This document shows positions 1 through 8,286 of a stretch of 64,000 nucleotides of DNA, piece by piece (the first letter of the stretch is position 1; every line of letters begins with the position of its first letter). Under the pieces are notes generated by a model that was given only the letters and a program-made list of their open reading frames with translations, was not told the DNA's origin and did no database searches. The position numbers and the translations under genes were made by a program. The stretch is from Flavobacteriaceae bacterium EG-1 (GTDB taxonomy: Bacteria > Bacteroidota > Bacteroidia > Flavobacteriales > Flavobacteriaceae): NCBI RefSeq assembly GCF_009649685.1, contig NZ_WJPK01000003.1, positions 1-64,000 on the forward strand, written 5' to 3'.

Positions 1-2537
1 CTGCAGATCAAGATACTTCAGCGACTAATGAACTTTCTGATTTAGACTTAACTGGCAACATTCTAACACTTACAAATCCTGCTACAGGAACGAATGAGGT
101 AGATTTAGCTGGTTTTGTGTCTAGCGATGATCAGAACTTAGAATCTGCTACGCTCTCTGCTGCTAATGTATTAGGCATTAATATCGAAGGTGGGAATGAT
201 GTAACAGTTGATTTATCAACTTTAGATGATTCTGCTGCAGTTGCAACGGTTCAAGCGGATGTTGACCAAAATGAAACAGATGCTGATACTGCGATTGCTG
301 CTGTACAAGCGGATGTAGATCAAAATGAAACAGATGCCGATAATGCGATTGCTGCTGTACAAGCGGATGTAGATCAAAATGAAACAGATGCCGATAATGC
401 GATTGCTGCCGTACAAGCTGACGTAGACCAAAATGAAACAGATGCTGATAACGCTATTGCTGCTAATACAGCTGCAATTGCTGCGCATAACACTGCAGAT
501 CAAGATACTTCAGCTACAAATGAACTTTCTGACTTAGATTTAACTGGAAATATTCTTACGCTTACAAATCCTGCTACAGGAACGAATGAGGTAGATTTAG
601 CCGGTTTTGTGTCTAGCGATGATCAAAAAATTGATGCCTTTACCTTAACAGGTACGACCATCGCCGTTTCTAACGAAGGTGATGGGGAAGCGGATAAAAC
701 GATTGACCTTGGTGCTACTTTCGCAACAGATGCTGAAGTAGCTACAGCAATTTCAGATTCGGAAGCATTGGATTTAGATAAAGTAATTGGCAATGAATCT
801 GTTACAGCATTATCATTTGACGGAACCACTTTAACTTTAGAACAAGATGGTGCTCCAAATGAAACAGTAAATTTAAGCTCTGTAAGTACAGACAATCAAT
901 ATCCAGATAAATTTGCATTAAACGGAACTTTTCTAGAATTATCTTTAATCCGAGATGGACTTTCTGACCGAACGGTAAATTTAGATGGAACTTTTGCCAC
1001 AGATGCTCAAGTAAGCGCACAAATAAGTAGTGCAATAACTGCTTCGGAAGCTTTAGATAAGGATCAAGCAATTGGAAACGAATCTGTAACCAATTTAACT
1101 TTCGATGGTACCACTTTAACTTTAGAACAAGATGGTGCTCCAAATGAAACAGTAAATTTAAGCTCTGTAAGTACAGACAATCAATATCCAGATAAATTTG
1201 CATTAAACGGAACTTTTCTAGAATTATCTTTAATCCGAGATGGACTTTCTGATCGAACGGTAAATCTAGATGGAACTTTTGCAACAGATGCTCAAGTAAG
1301 TAGTGCTGTTGCAGCTTCTGCGGCATTAGATAATGACAAAAGTGCCACAAACGAGCTAACTGATTTAAACTTAGATGCCTCAAACATCTTAACTTTAACT
1401 AATCCTGCGACAGGTACGAATCAAGTTGATTTATCTGGTTTTGTTTCTTCTGATGATCAAGAAATTGAATTATTTGCATTTAATGGCTCTACATTTGAAT
1501 TACTTCTTGGACTTGAAAATGATCCAACAACTAGAGTAGCGAATCTATCTTCTTTACATGCAGATGGCACTGAAACTAAAGTAACTGCTGGTAATACAGG
1601 TATTATTGTTACTGGTGACGGGTCAACTAGCCAACCTTATAATATCTTTAACAATTTTACCGAGGTTGATGGTAGCATAACAAATGAAACAAACACTGGC
1701 TTTGCAACGGTTACTGTTGCGGGCACAGATTATTTAAGGATTTCAGATTCAAATGGTGATTTAGACGTACCTCTCTCTAGTTTATCTCATTCTGGAACAA
1801 CAGGATCTGTATTTTTTGCGGGAGCAGATGGTTCTCCAACAGAAAATAACGGACAATTATTTTGGGACAATACTAATAACAGGCTGAGTATCGGTAATCC
1901 ATTAGCAGGAACAAATAAACTAACCGTTAATGGCGCTACTAGAACCAGTGGATTAAACAATTCTGATGGTACCGTTGGTCAACCTTCATACAGATATTCT
2001 GATGATTCTGATACAGGAATGTATAGTCCTGGATCCGATGAAATTGGCTTCTCAGTTGGTGGAGTCCAAGCACTAAGAATTGATGAAACTTCAAATAATA
2101 CTACAGTAATTGTAAACGAAACCTTAGAATTAGAGGGTGATGTATTAGATACTAGTAATTCTCCAGGTACTGCTGGGCAAGTTTTAAGTTCTACAGGCAC
2201 TGGAACCGCATGGGTGAACTCATTAAGTCCAATAAAAGCCATAGGCAAAATTGCTAGTGCGGGTAGTATTATTAAAGCTACAAGTGGAATTACAACGTCA
2301 AAAATTAGTACCGGTAGATATCAGGTGAATTTACCATCAGGTATGGTATCGGATGCCAATTATATCATTCAATTAACACAACCTGGAAGAGGTGGTGCTG
2401 GAAATGATGATCCTGGAATTTCGTATTCAAATCAGACTGCAACAGGTTTCCAAGTTATAATTGGTGATAATGATAATGGAGCAACAGATAGAGCTCGATT
2501 CGATTCTGAATTTATGTTTACAATTTTAGACCTATAA
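1..2537 (+). CDS. Repeat-rich fibre-like surface protein, 5' end cut by window edge
   Basis: The reading frame is open from base 3 and enters the window mid-protein, so the GTG at 117 is not the real start; residues from base 3 repeat a block found again from about 498. Visible parts, in order: an ADQDTSATNELSDLDLTG-type block, four tandem 18-residue units (249-464), a second copy of that block, two copies of a 95-codon module (about 766-1310), a third degenerate block (about 1339-1460), then a segment at 1986-2085 with the D(T)GMYSPGSDEIGFSVGG pattern often seen in phage tail fibres and flavobacterial surface proteins, and a compact C-terminal beta-rich domain. Asp, Asn, Thr and Ala dominate and Cys is absent, as in extended extracellular stalks. 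The next gene starts 26 bases downstream. Function is unknown; a trimeric fibre or adhesin is an inference. The signal peptide, if any, lies outside the window. Confidence 0.8.
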   Translation, partial: ADQDTSATNELSDLDLTGNILTLTNPATGTNEVDLAGFVSSDDQNLESATLSAANVLGINIEGGNDVTVDLSTLDDSAAVATVQADVDQNETDADTAIAAVQADVDQNETDADNAIAAVQADVDQNETDADNAIAAVQADVDQNETDADNAIAANTAAIAAHNTADQDTSATNELSDLDLTGNILTLTNPATGTNEVDLAGFVSSDDQKIDAFTLTGTTIAVSNEGDGEADKTIDLGATFATDAEVATAISDSEALDLDKVIGNESVTALSFDGTTLTLEQDGAPNETVNLSSVSTDNQYPDKFALNGTFLELSLIRDGLSDRTVNLDGTFATDAQVSAQISSAITASEALDKDQAIGNESVTNLTFDGTTLTLEQDGAPNETVNLSSVSTDNQYPDKFALNGTFLELSLIRDGLSDRTVNLDGTFATDAQVSSAVAASAALDNDKSATNELTDLNLDASNILTLTNPATGTNQVDLSGFVSSDDQEIELFAFNGSTFELLLGLENDPTTRVANLSSLHADGTETKVTAGNTGIIVTGDGSTSQPYNIFNNFTEVDGSITNETNTGFATVTVAGTDYLRISDSNGDLDVPLSSLSHSGTTGSVFFAGADGSPTENNGQLFWDNTNNRLSIGNPLAGTNKLTVNGATRTSGLNNSDGTVGQPSYRYSDDSDTGMYSPGSDEIGFSVGGVQALRIDETSNNTTVIVNETLELEGDVLDTSNSPGTAGQVLSSTGTGTAWVNSLSPIKAIGKIASAGSIIKATSGITTSKISTGRYQVNLPSGMVSDANYIIQLTQPGRGGAGNDDPGISYSNQTATGFQVIIGDNDNGATDRARFDSEFMFTILDL
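249..464 (+). repeat. Four tandem 54-bp coding repeats
   Basis: Four head-to-tail units begin at 249, 303, 357 and 411. Each encodes VQADVDQNETDADNAIAA or a close variant (unit 1 has T for N). Units 2 and 3 are almost identical at the DNA level; units 1 and 4 differ mostly at silent positions. The 18-residue spacing of small hydrophobics (V, V, A, I) suggests a coiled coil or regular fibre segment. There are no spacers, so this is not a CRISPR array. Confidence 0.95.
825..1252 (+). repeat. Direct repeat of 143 bp within the fibre-like gene (825-967 and 1110-1252)
   Basis: The DNA at 825-967 is repeated without a mismatch at 1110-1252, an offset of 285 bases (95 codons). The flanks of the 95-codon module have diverged (ALDLDKVIGNESVTAL versus ALDKDQAIGNESVTNL). 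Identity at silent sites points to recent duplication or ongoing gene conversion. Confidence 0.93.
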
Positions 2538-2563
2538 CCATACAATTAACAAACAAAACAAAA

Positions 2564-4012
2564 GTGATTAAAAATCTATTAACCATAATAATCTTTACCC
2601 TTACTTTTGGAATGTATGGGCAGATTGATAGTCAACTTCTATTAGGATTAACTAATGCTAGTACTCTTGAAATTAGTACTATACTCGGTGCCACGGAAGG
2701 ACAAATAATATATAATGAAGACACCAAACAAATTATGGTCTTTAATGGACTACTTTGGACAAGTACTTCTAATAGCAACTGGTTAAGCACGGGTAATATT
2801 GTAACTAATGGTGCGTATTTAGGTACTAACAATGACGCCATTTTAGATATCAGATCAAATTCAACAAGTATATTACAATTTGGTAGAAGACAAACTTTAG
2901 GCCTAACACAAAGTTTCACTGATTATGATAATAATGATCAATACTTAACTTATGTAAAAGGTAGTAATGGAGTTGCAGCGCTACAATTTCAAGCAGATGC
3001 AGCTGAATTCTACAAGCCAATGTTTTATACAACTTCTGCTGGTAATTTTAGACTTAAAGGCAGTGCTGCCAAAACTGATTTTTTCGAAATAGGTTCAAAT
3101 GGTACTTCTAATGATGGAGCGCTAGAATTTGTGATTGGTGATGACGGTGCTGAACCATTTATTTTTAAACGTTATGATTATCGCGATGCATTGAAGAAAG
3201 AGCTCTTTAGAATACAAGGTGCATCCGATAGTCAAAATGCACTTCCAAGAGTAGGTATTAATACTGGTCAATTAGCAAATTCTACTTTACAAGTTGAAGG
3301 GTCTGTTGCTACTGCTATTGAAACAAGCTCCTCTAATTTAACTTTAAACGAAACACACCATACTGTTTTAATATCAAATAATAGCAACATAACTTTACCT
3401 TCAGCTGCTTCCTGTAGCGGAAGAACCTACATTATAAAAAATCAAAACAGTAGTTCAATAAATATTTCCAATTATTTGGATAATACAGGAAGTACTATTT
3501 CTTCAATAGGAGCGAATAGTATTTTACATGTACAAAGTGATGGCTCTGTTTGGCATTCTATTACACCAGGAAAAACCAGTAATAAGTTTTTCTTAAATTA
3601 TTCTGGTAGAGCTTATTATTACGCCAATAGATGGTACGGCCCTAACGATCAGTATGGACAAGGTAATCAGAACTGGAGTTCTTATAAAGGAACATCTACT
3701 ACTCCCGCTTACTCAAATACCGAACAATTTAGTGTTCCTATAACTTCAAGTGTTAACCTTTCAAAATTTACAGTAAAAAATGATTTTAACTCAACCCCTA
3801 TAAATCCTAAAATAAATCTATCGGTAATTCGAAATGGTAGTATTTTAAATATAGGAACATATACAATAACGAATCCTTTGACAAGTGTTACAGTTCAAAC
3901 CAATAATGTAGGTTACAACTTAGAAGAAGGTGATTTATTAGTCTGGGCTACAGGATCATCATCTGGAAATCGATTGAGTTATACTTCATTAACTTTTGAA
4001 TTCACCTATTAA
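2564..4012 (+). CDS. Exported beta-rich surface protein of unknown function
   Basis: The GTG start at 2564 gives a clear signal peptide (MIKNLLTIIIFTLTFGMYGQ). Residues 38-68 form a short domain (GQIIYNEDTKQIMVFNGLLW) of the kind common in Bacteroidota surface proteins, usually written G-x-x-x-Y-N-x-D ... Y-x-G-x-x-W. The middle is Ser/Asn/Gly rich, with a segment near residues 255-330 (ITLPSAASCSGRTYIIKN) resembling repeat-terminating beta modules of phage and algal-virus fibres. The C-terminal 130 residues are beta-rich. No T9SS C-terminal signal is obvious. It lies 26 bases after the fibre-like gene and is followed by a third exported protein, so co-expression is likely. The specific function is not recognised. 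Confidence 0.75.
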   Translation: MIKNLLTIIIFTLTFGMYGQIDSQLLLGLTNASTLEISTILGATEGQIIYNEDTKQIMVFNGLLWTSTSNSNWLSTGNIVTNGAYLGTNNDAILDIRSNSTSILQFGRRQTLGLTQSFTDYDNNDQYLTYVKGSNGVAALQFQADAAEFYKPMFYTTSAGNFRLKGSAAKTDFFEIGSNGTSNDGALEFVIGDDGAEPFIFKRYDYRDALKKELFRIQGASDSQNALPRVGINTGQLANSTLQVEGSVATAIETSSSNLTLNETHHTVLISNNSNITLPSAASCSGRTYIIKNQNSSSINISNYLDNTGSTISSIGANSILHVQSDGSVWHSITPGKTSNKFFLNYSGRAYYYANRWYGPNDQYGQGNQNWSSYKGTSTTPAYSNTEQFSVPITSSVNLSKFTVKNDFNSTPINPKINLSVIRNGSILNIGTYTITNPLTSVTVQTNNVGYNLEEGDLLVWATGSSSGNRLSYTSLTFEFTY

Positions 4013-4019
4013 AATTTAC

Positions 4020-5180
4020 ATGAGAGATATATTAATTTTAATTCTGCTTTTCGGTTTTAAGTTTGTTTTTTCACAAGCTCCAACTGCGGGTGAGTTAATT
4101 GCAACGCATATGGCAACGTTAGCGGAAATTAATGCAATTGCTAACCCTTATGAAGGGTCTTTAGTGTATAATTCAGATGACAAATCTTTATATCAATATG
4201 ATGGGGCTGTATGGGAGAAAATAAATGCTAATGGAGATGAAACGATTATAGTAACAGATAGTAATATTCTAATTTCTGGAACTGGGACATCTGCTAATCC
4301 ATATATAATTTCATCTATACCCGCAAAATTAACATCTAATGCTAATGGATCCTATACATTTTCAAATAGTGTTGATACCGATGTAACCTTTTTTCCAACT
4401 ACACAGGGTAATACCCCAATTGTTTCTAACACCGATGCTGGAGTGGGTAATTGTGCACAATTTGGACTTAATGAAACTCGTAATTTAATAATTCAAGGCG
4501 CTTATTTTGATGGTGCATCTACAGTTGCAATCACAGGGCAAACTGTAAATTCAGTTGTAATTAATAGTTCAACACAGATAACAGCAAATGTTACTTCAGG
4601 AAACTCATATGGCACTTATGATATTTCGGTAACTAATAATATCGGTTCAAGTACTTTAATTGGAGGTTTCAAATTACAAGCCTCGACGAGTTTAACTACT
4701 TCAGGAATAGCAATTTCTGATATGATTATGACTGGTTCGATGACTTATGATGGCATGTATTTAAAGAAAACAGCAACCGCGGGTTGGAACGCACAAGGAT
4801 ATTCACAAGCATATTCAATAAAACCTAATGTTGGAGGGCATTTAGACTGGACGGCAGATCAATCGAATAAATATTTAATGATAGGTTTAAGCACTAGTCC
4901 CCAATCTAATGCCAGTTACACAACATTAGACTATGCGATGTATATGGTAAGTAATAGTAATATTCAAATAAGAGAAAACGGAGCTAGCCAAGGCTATGTA
5001 AGCGGGTATACAGCTGGTGATAAGTTAAGAATTAACGTAGACTGCCTTGGTAATGTAACTTATTTGAAGAATGACATAGTTATTTTTAGTTCTTCTAAAA
5101 AAGCGAATTATCCTTTGTATTTGGATTCATCTTTTCATGGTGTAGATGGTTCAGTATCTAATATTACTATGACCTATTAA
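4020..5180 (+). CDS. Exported IPT/TIG-domain protein with lectin-like C-terminus
   Basis: The ATG at 4020 is preferred over the in-frame TTG at 3996, because it directly precedes a signal peptide (MRDILILILLFGFKFVFSQA) and avoids overlap with the previous gene. Predicted length is 386 residues. After the signal come a short Y-N-S-D-D ... YDGAVW domain like that of the preceding gene, an IPT/TIG-like immunoglobulin fold (about residues 110-225; LIIQGAYFDGASTVAITG ... YDISVTNNIGSS), and a C-terminal domain of about 150 residues with D-x-x-GNVTYLKND and YPLYLDSSF. That last pattern is seen in concanavalin-like sugar-binding folds of Bacteroidota and phage proteins. A role in binding surfaces or glycans is inferred, not shown. 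Confidence 0.75.
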   Translation: MRDILILILLFGFKFVFSQAPTAGELIATHMATLAEINAIANPYEGSLVYNSDDKSLYQYDGAVWEKINANGDETIIVTDSNILISGTGTSANPYIISSIPAKLTSNANGSYTFSNSVDTDVTFFPTTQGNTPIVSNTDAGVGNCAQFGLNETRNLIIQGAYFDGASTVAITGQTVNSVVINSSTQITANVTSGNSYGTYDISVTNNIGSSTLIGGFKLQASTSLTTSGIAISDMIMTGSMTYDGMYLKKTATAGWNAQGYSQAYSIKPNVGGHLDWTADQSNKYLMIGLSTSPQSNASYTTLDYAMYMVSNSNIQIRENGASQGYVSGYTAGDKLRINVDCLGNVTYLKNDIVIFSSSKKANYPLYLDSSFHGVDGSVSNITMTY

Positions 5181-5188
5181 AAAATAAA

Positions 5189-6355
5189 ATGAAAGTATTT
5201 AAAATCTTAACGGTCTTCTTCTTGCTACAAAATATTATTGTAGCACAAGAAGCTGTGCACAATTTCGGTGATTTGCAAATGCATGGTGATGTTAGTGTAG
5301 GTTTTCATATGGATTTAACTAACGATGGTAATTTTGATCAGAACTCGGGTCTTGCAGGATTTTATGGTTACAATAAAGCATTAACCGTTTCTGGTGCATT
5401 TACTCCAATTTTTTATGACGCTGAAGTTGCTGTTGATTATGGATTATATCTGGACACCTCAATAGGAGTTATTAATAATGGAAATCTTATCGTTGGAGAT
5501 ATAATTACCCCTAGAAACGATACCAACATTTACACCAATTTCATTAATGACGCTTTTTATGTTGGCGATAACGATGCGGCATTGGTAAATGGTTATGCTG
5601 GCGCCACCAATAAAGAAGATTTCACATTCCCTGTTGGTGATGGAGAATATTTAAGACCTTTAACTATTGCTTCTACAGGAATTAATGTGCAATCTACATG
5701 TGCTTATTTTTATGAAAGCCCTAATGCGCCATCAACATTTTCAAAAAGCTTTGAAACTGGTAGAAAAGAATCAGAATATCTATCGGTTAGTGATATAGAA
5801 TTCTGGCATTTAAGAGGTAGTGTTCCATCATCGGTTACTTTAACATGGGATGATCGTAGTGATGTTAGGTCTTTAGGTCAAACTATTGACGAACTTAAAG
5901 TAGTAGGCTGGCATATAGAAAAAAATGAATGGGTAGACTTAGGTAATGTATTTGCGCAAGGCACTATGAATAAGGGTTCATTAACATCAGAAATTTTCAC
6001 GCCAAACGACTACGAACTTTTAACAATTGGTGGTGCTGATCAGAGAATTGGAGAATTTACAACTATTGAATTGGACAATTATTTTATAACACCTAATGGT
6101 GATGGTAAAAATGATTATTTAGTATTAGACGGATTAGAACAATCACCAAACAATGAACTAAAAATATTTAACCGTTATGGTGTTTTAGTATATTCAGAAA
6201 TGAACTATCAAAATACTTTTAACGGAATTTCAAATAGAAATACAGTAATTAGTAGAGATACTGGTTTAGAATCTGGAGTTTACTTTTATATAATTACAAT
6301 GTTAGATATTAGACAAAGACACCAAGGATATATGTATTTGGCGACTACGGAATAA
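5189..6355 (+). CDS. T9SS type B cargo with gliding-motility-associated C-terminal domain
   Basis: The 388-residue protein has a signal peptide (MKVFKILTVFFLLQNIIVAQ) and ends in a CHU_C / gliding-motility-associated domain: FITPNGDGKNDYLVLDGL at about 302-320, then LKIFNRYGVLVYS, and GVYFYIIT before the end. This domain directs export through the type IX system and attachment to the cell surface. The central region (residues 25-290) is beta-rich with a VGDGEYLRPLTI segment found in other flavobacterial surface proteins. It begins 8 bases after the previous gene and is the last of the four-gene surface cluster. It is the only one of the four with a recognisable T9SS sorting domain, so it may anchor the others; that is inference. 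Confidence 0.88.
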   Translation: MKVFKILTVFFLLQNIIVAQEAVHNFGDLQMHGDVSVGFHMDLTNDGNFDQNSGLAGFYGYNKALTVSGAFTPIFYDAEVAVDYGLYLDTSIGVINNGNLIVGDIITPRNDTNIYTNFINDAFYVGDNDAALVNGYAGATNKEDFTFPVGDGEYLRPLTIASTGINVQSTCAYFYESPNAPSTFSKSFETGRKESEYLSVSDIEFWHLRGSVPSSVTLTWDDRSDVRSLGQTIDELKVVGWHIEKNEWVDLGNVFAQGTMNKGSLTSEIFTPNDYELLTIGGADQRIGEFTTIELDNYFITPNGDGKNDYLVLDGLEQSPNNELKIFNRYGVLVYSEMNYQNTFNGISNRNTVISRDTGLESGVYFYIITMLDIRQRHQGYMYLATTE

Positions 6356-6408
6356 ATCATTAGAGAATATTATAATTAATTTTATTTAATTTTAAATAAC
6401 AATATAAA

Positions 6409-6498
6409 ATGCAAATTGCAGTAGCGAATATCCTAAAAATTCCTGGCAGTATTTTTGCTTTAAATCAATTATCAAGAACTAAAGTAATCAACACATAA
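6409..6498 (+). CDS. Possible 29-residue small ORF just before the M15 peptidase gene
   Basis: An ATG at 6409 opens a 29-codon frame (MQIAVANILKIPGSIFALNQ...) that stops 3 bases before the ATG of the M15 peptidase gene. The sequence before it is A-rich, as is usual at starts in this phylum. It could be a leader peptide or a chance frame; a run this short is expected by chance fairly often in AT-rich DNA. No family is recognised. Confidence 0.22.
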   Translation: MQIAVANILKIPGSIFALNQLSRTKVINT

Positions 6499-6501
6499 CT
6501 T

Positions 6502-7239
6502 ATGCAACGAAGAAAATTTATAAAAAAAAGTAGCTTATCTGGCTTAGCATTAACCATGTTACCAACCTTAAGTTTCGCCAGTGATAATGAAATTGAATAT
6601 AGCATATTAGAGCTAATGGGTAAAGTAGATATCGACCTATATGGCGAAGGTATTAATTTAAGACAAGAAGCTCATGACGCCTTTTTAGAAATGAAGAAGG
6701 CAGCTTACAGTGATGGTATTGATATTAAAATTGTTTCGAGCTATAGAAGTTTTGAGCGTCAAAGAACAATTTTTGAGCGTAAGTATTTGCGATATATTGA
6801 TGAAGGAATGTCACCGCTAGACGCCATAGATAAAATAATTGAATATTCTACAATTCCTGGCACAAGCAGGCACCATTGGGGTACTGATATTGATGTTATT
6901 GATGGATATCCAAAAGTAGAAGGAGATGTATTGGTACCTAATCTATTTAAAGGTGGAGGTCCTTTTGAAAACTTTAAAAAGTGGATGGACGAAAATTCAG
7001 AAAAGTTTGACTTTCATCTAGTTTATACAGATGTGGCAAAGCGAAACGGCTTTAAATATGAGCCTTGGCATTACAGTTATGCACCACTATCTGTGCCAAT
7101 GTTAACTCAATTCAGAAGTAAGAATCTAATGCAGATTTTAAAAAATGAAGAATTTGAGGGCAGCTCAGAATTCACAACTGGATTTATTAAAAATTATGTT
7201 AGAAACAATATTTTAGATATAAATACTTCGCTTTTATAA
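6502..7239 (+). CDS. M15 (VanY-type) D-alanyl-D-alanine carboxypeptidase
   Basis: The 245-residue protein carries the zinc motif of the D-Ala-D-Ala carboxypeptidase / VanY family: S122-R-H124-H-W-G-T-D-I-D131, then E187-P-W-H190. By family comparison H124, D131 and H190 bind zinc and E187 is the base. The N-terminus MQRRKFIKKSSLSGLALTML looks like a twin-arginine (Tat) signal, with an R-R-K-F-I core followed by a hydrophobic stretch and SFA-S cleavage, so a folded periplasmic enzyme is likely. It should trim peptidoglycan stem peptides. It stands alone between the surface cluster and an M48 peptidase gene 45 bases downstream. Confidence 0.88.
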   Translation: MQRRKFIKKSSLSGLALTMLPTLSFASDNEIEYSILELMGKVDIDLYGEGINLRQEAHDAFLEMKKAAYSDGIDIKIVSSYRSFERQRTIFERKYLRYIDEGMSPLDAIDKIIEYSTIPGTSRHHWGTDIDVIDGYPKVEGDVLVPNLFKGGGPFENFKKWMDENSEKFDFHLVYTDVAKRNGFKYEPWHYSYAPLSVPMLTQFRSKNLMQILKNEEFEGSSEFTTGFIKNYVRNNILDINTSLL

Positions 7240-7283
7240 CTCTTTTTGTACCTTATAACGGTACTTAAAGAACTCTTTTAAAC

Positions 7284-8051
7284 ATGGGAAGAAGTAGTTG
7301 GAAGATTAGAATTTTCATAGGTCTAGCTATTGTAGCTTTTGCATTTATTCAAAAATGTAGTAATACAGAAGAAAATCCATATACTGGTAGATCACAACAT
7401 ATAAATATGTCTTCGGAGCAAGAAATAGCAATTGGTTTGCAAAGTGCTCCGGAAATGGCTCAACAACATGGAGGACTATATCCAGATGAGCGCCTACAAG
7501 CTTTTGTAGATGCTGTTGGTAATAAATTAGTGCAAAATAGTATTGCCAGAGAAACACCATATCAATACGATTTTCATTTACTGGCAGATGATCAAACCAT
7601 AAATGCATTTGCTTTACCAGGAGGGCAATGCTTTATAACTTATGCCTTGTTTTCTCAACTAAATGAAGCACAATTGGCTGGTGTCATGGGACACGAAATT
7701 GGGCATGTAGTTGGTAGACATTCTGCAGAAAGAATTGCCGAAAGTAACTTTTGGAAAACAGCCACTATGGGTGCAACTGTAGGTGCGGGTGACATGGGGG
7801 GTCTCGTTGGAGGCATAGGTCAGAATACCTTGCTTACTAATGGCAGAGATGATGAATTAGAGAGTGATGATCTTGGAGTCTTATTTATGATACAGTCTGG
7901 TTATGATCCCTACGAAATGATTGAAGTGATGAAAATTCTTAAAGCAGCCGCAGGTCCCAATAGAGTTCCTGAATTTCAAAGTACACATCCAGATCCTGAA
8001 AACCGCATTGAAAAAATTAAGGAATCTATTCAAAAATATAGTAATAAATAA
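7284..8051 (+). CDS. M48 family metallopeptidase (Oma1/YfgC-like), membrane anchored
   Basis: The protein is 255 residues with an H137-E-I-G-H141 zinc motif, followed by E191-L-E-S-D195, which provides the third ligand in M48 peptidases. The N-terminus has one hydrophobic segment (IRIFIGLAIVAFAFIQ) ending before a Cys. The context (IQKC) is a poor lipobox, so either a signal anchor or a lipoprotein is possible. The active site would face the periplasm. Relatives handle outer-membrane protein quality control, but the substrate here is unknown. The gene begins 45 bases after the M15 peptidase gene on the same strand. Confidence 0.88.
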   Translation: MGRSSWKIRIFIGLAIVAFAFIQKCSNTEENPYTGRSQHINMSSEQEIAIGLQSAPEMAQQHGGLYPDERLQAFVDAVGNKLVQNSIARETPYQYDFHLLADDQTINAFALPGGQCFITYALFSQLNEAQLAGVMGHEIGHVVGRHSAERIAESNFWKTATMGATVGAGDMGGLVGGIGQNTLLTNGRDDELESDDLGVLFMIQSGYDPYEMIEVMKILKAAAGPNRVPEFQSTHPDPENRIEKIKESIQKYSNK

Positions 8052-8233
8052 ATACTTAAAAAGAACCACATCACTATATTTTTTTACTCTTACAATATTG
8101 TAGAACTTTCATTACCAGATCCGCGTAAGGGCTTACTTAGAGATCAACTTTATAAGCAACAAGTTCTAATTTCCCTAAAAATTGTGCTTATTTGCTAAAT
8201 ATCCTTAAAAACTTAAAAACAAAATTCAAAAAA

Positions 8234-8265
8234 TTGGTATTACTTATTTGATCGTTCTACTTTTG
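8234..8265 (+). promoter_or_regulatory. Candidate Bacteroidota promoter of gpmI
   Basis: A TTG at 8234-8236 and TACTTTTG at 8258-8265 are separated by 21 bases. This matches the flavobacterial pattern TTG-N(17-23)-TAnnTTTG. It leaves a leader of about 15 bases before the gpmI ATG at 8287. It was located by eye only. Confidence 0.5.
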
Positions 8266-8286
8266 ATAACGTAATAATGATTCGAA

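Noticed and set aside
249-464. CRISPR-like array of regular repeats
   Set aside because: The 54-bp units are contiguous, have no spacers, keep one open frame and encode a repeated peptide.
222-503. Minus-strand frames opposite the repeats (also 802-1383)
   Set aside because: They are mirror products of the plus-strand repeats and of codon bias; Cys/Ile- or Leu/His-rich translations match no family and no start signal precedes them.
117-2537. GTG at 117 as the start of the first gene
   Set aside because: The frame is open to the left edge and codes for a segment that repeats inside the protein, so the gene continues outside the window.
1-6355. Prophage or tailocin region
   Set aside because: Only fibre-like similarity is present. 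There is no terminase, portal, capsid, sheath, baseplate, lysis or integrase gene, and the last member has a T9SS sorting domain.
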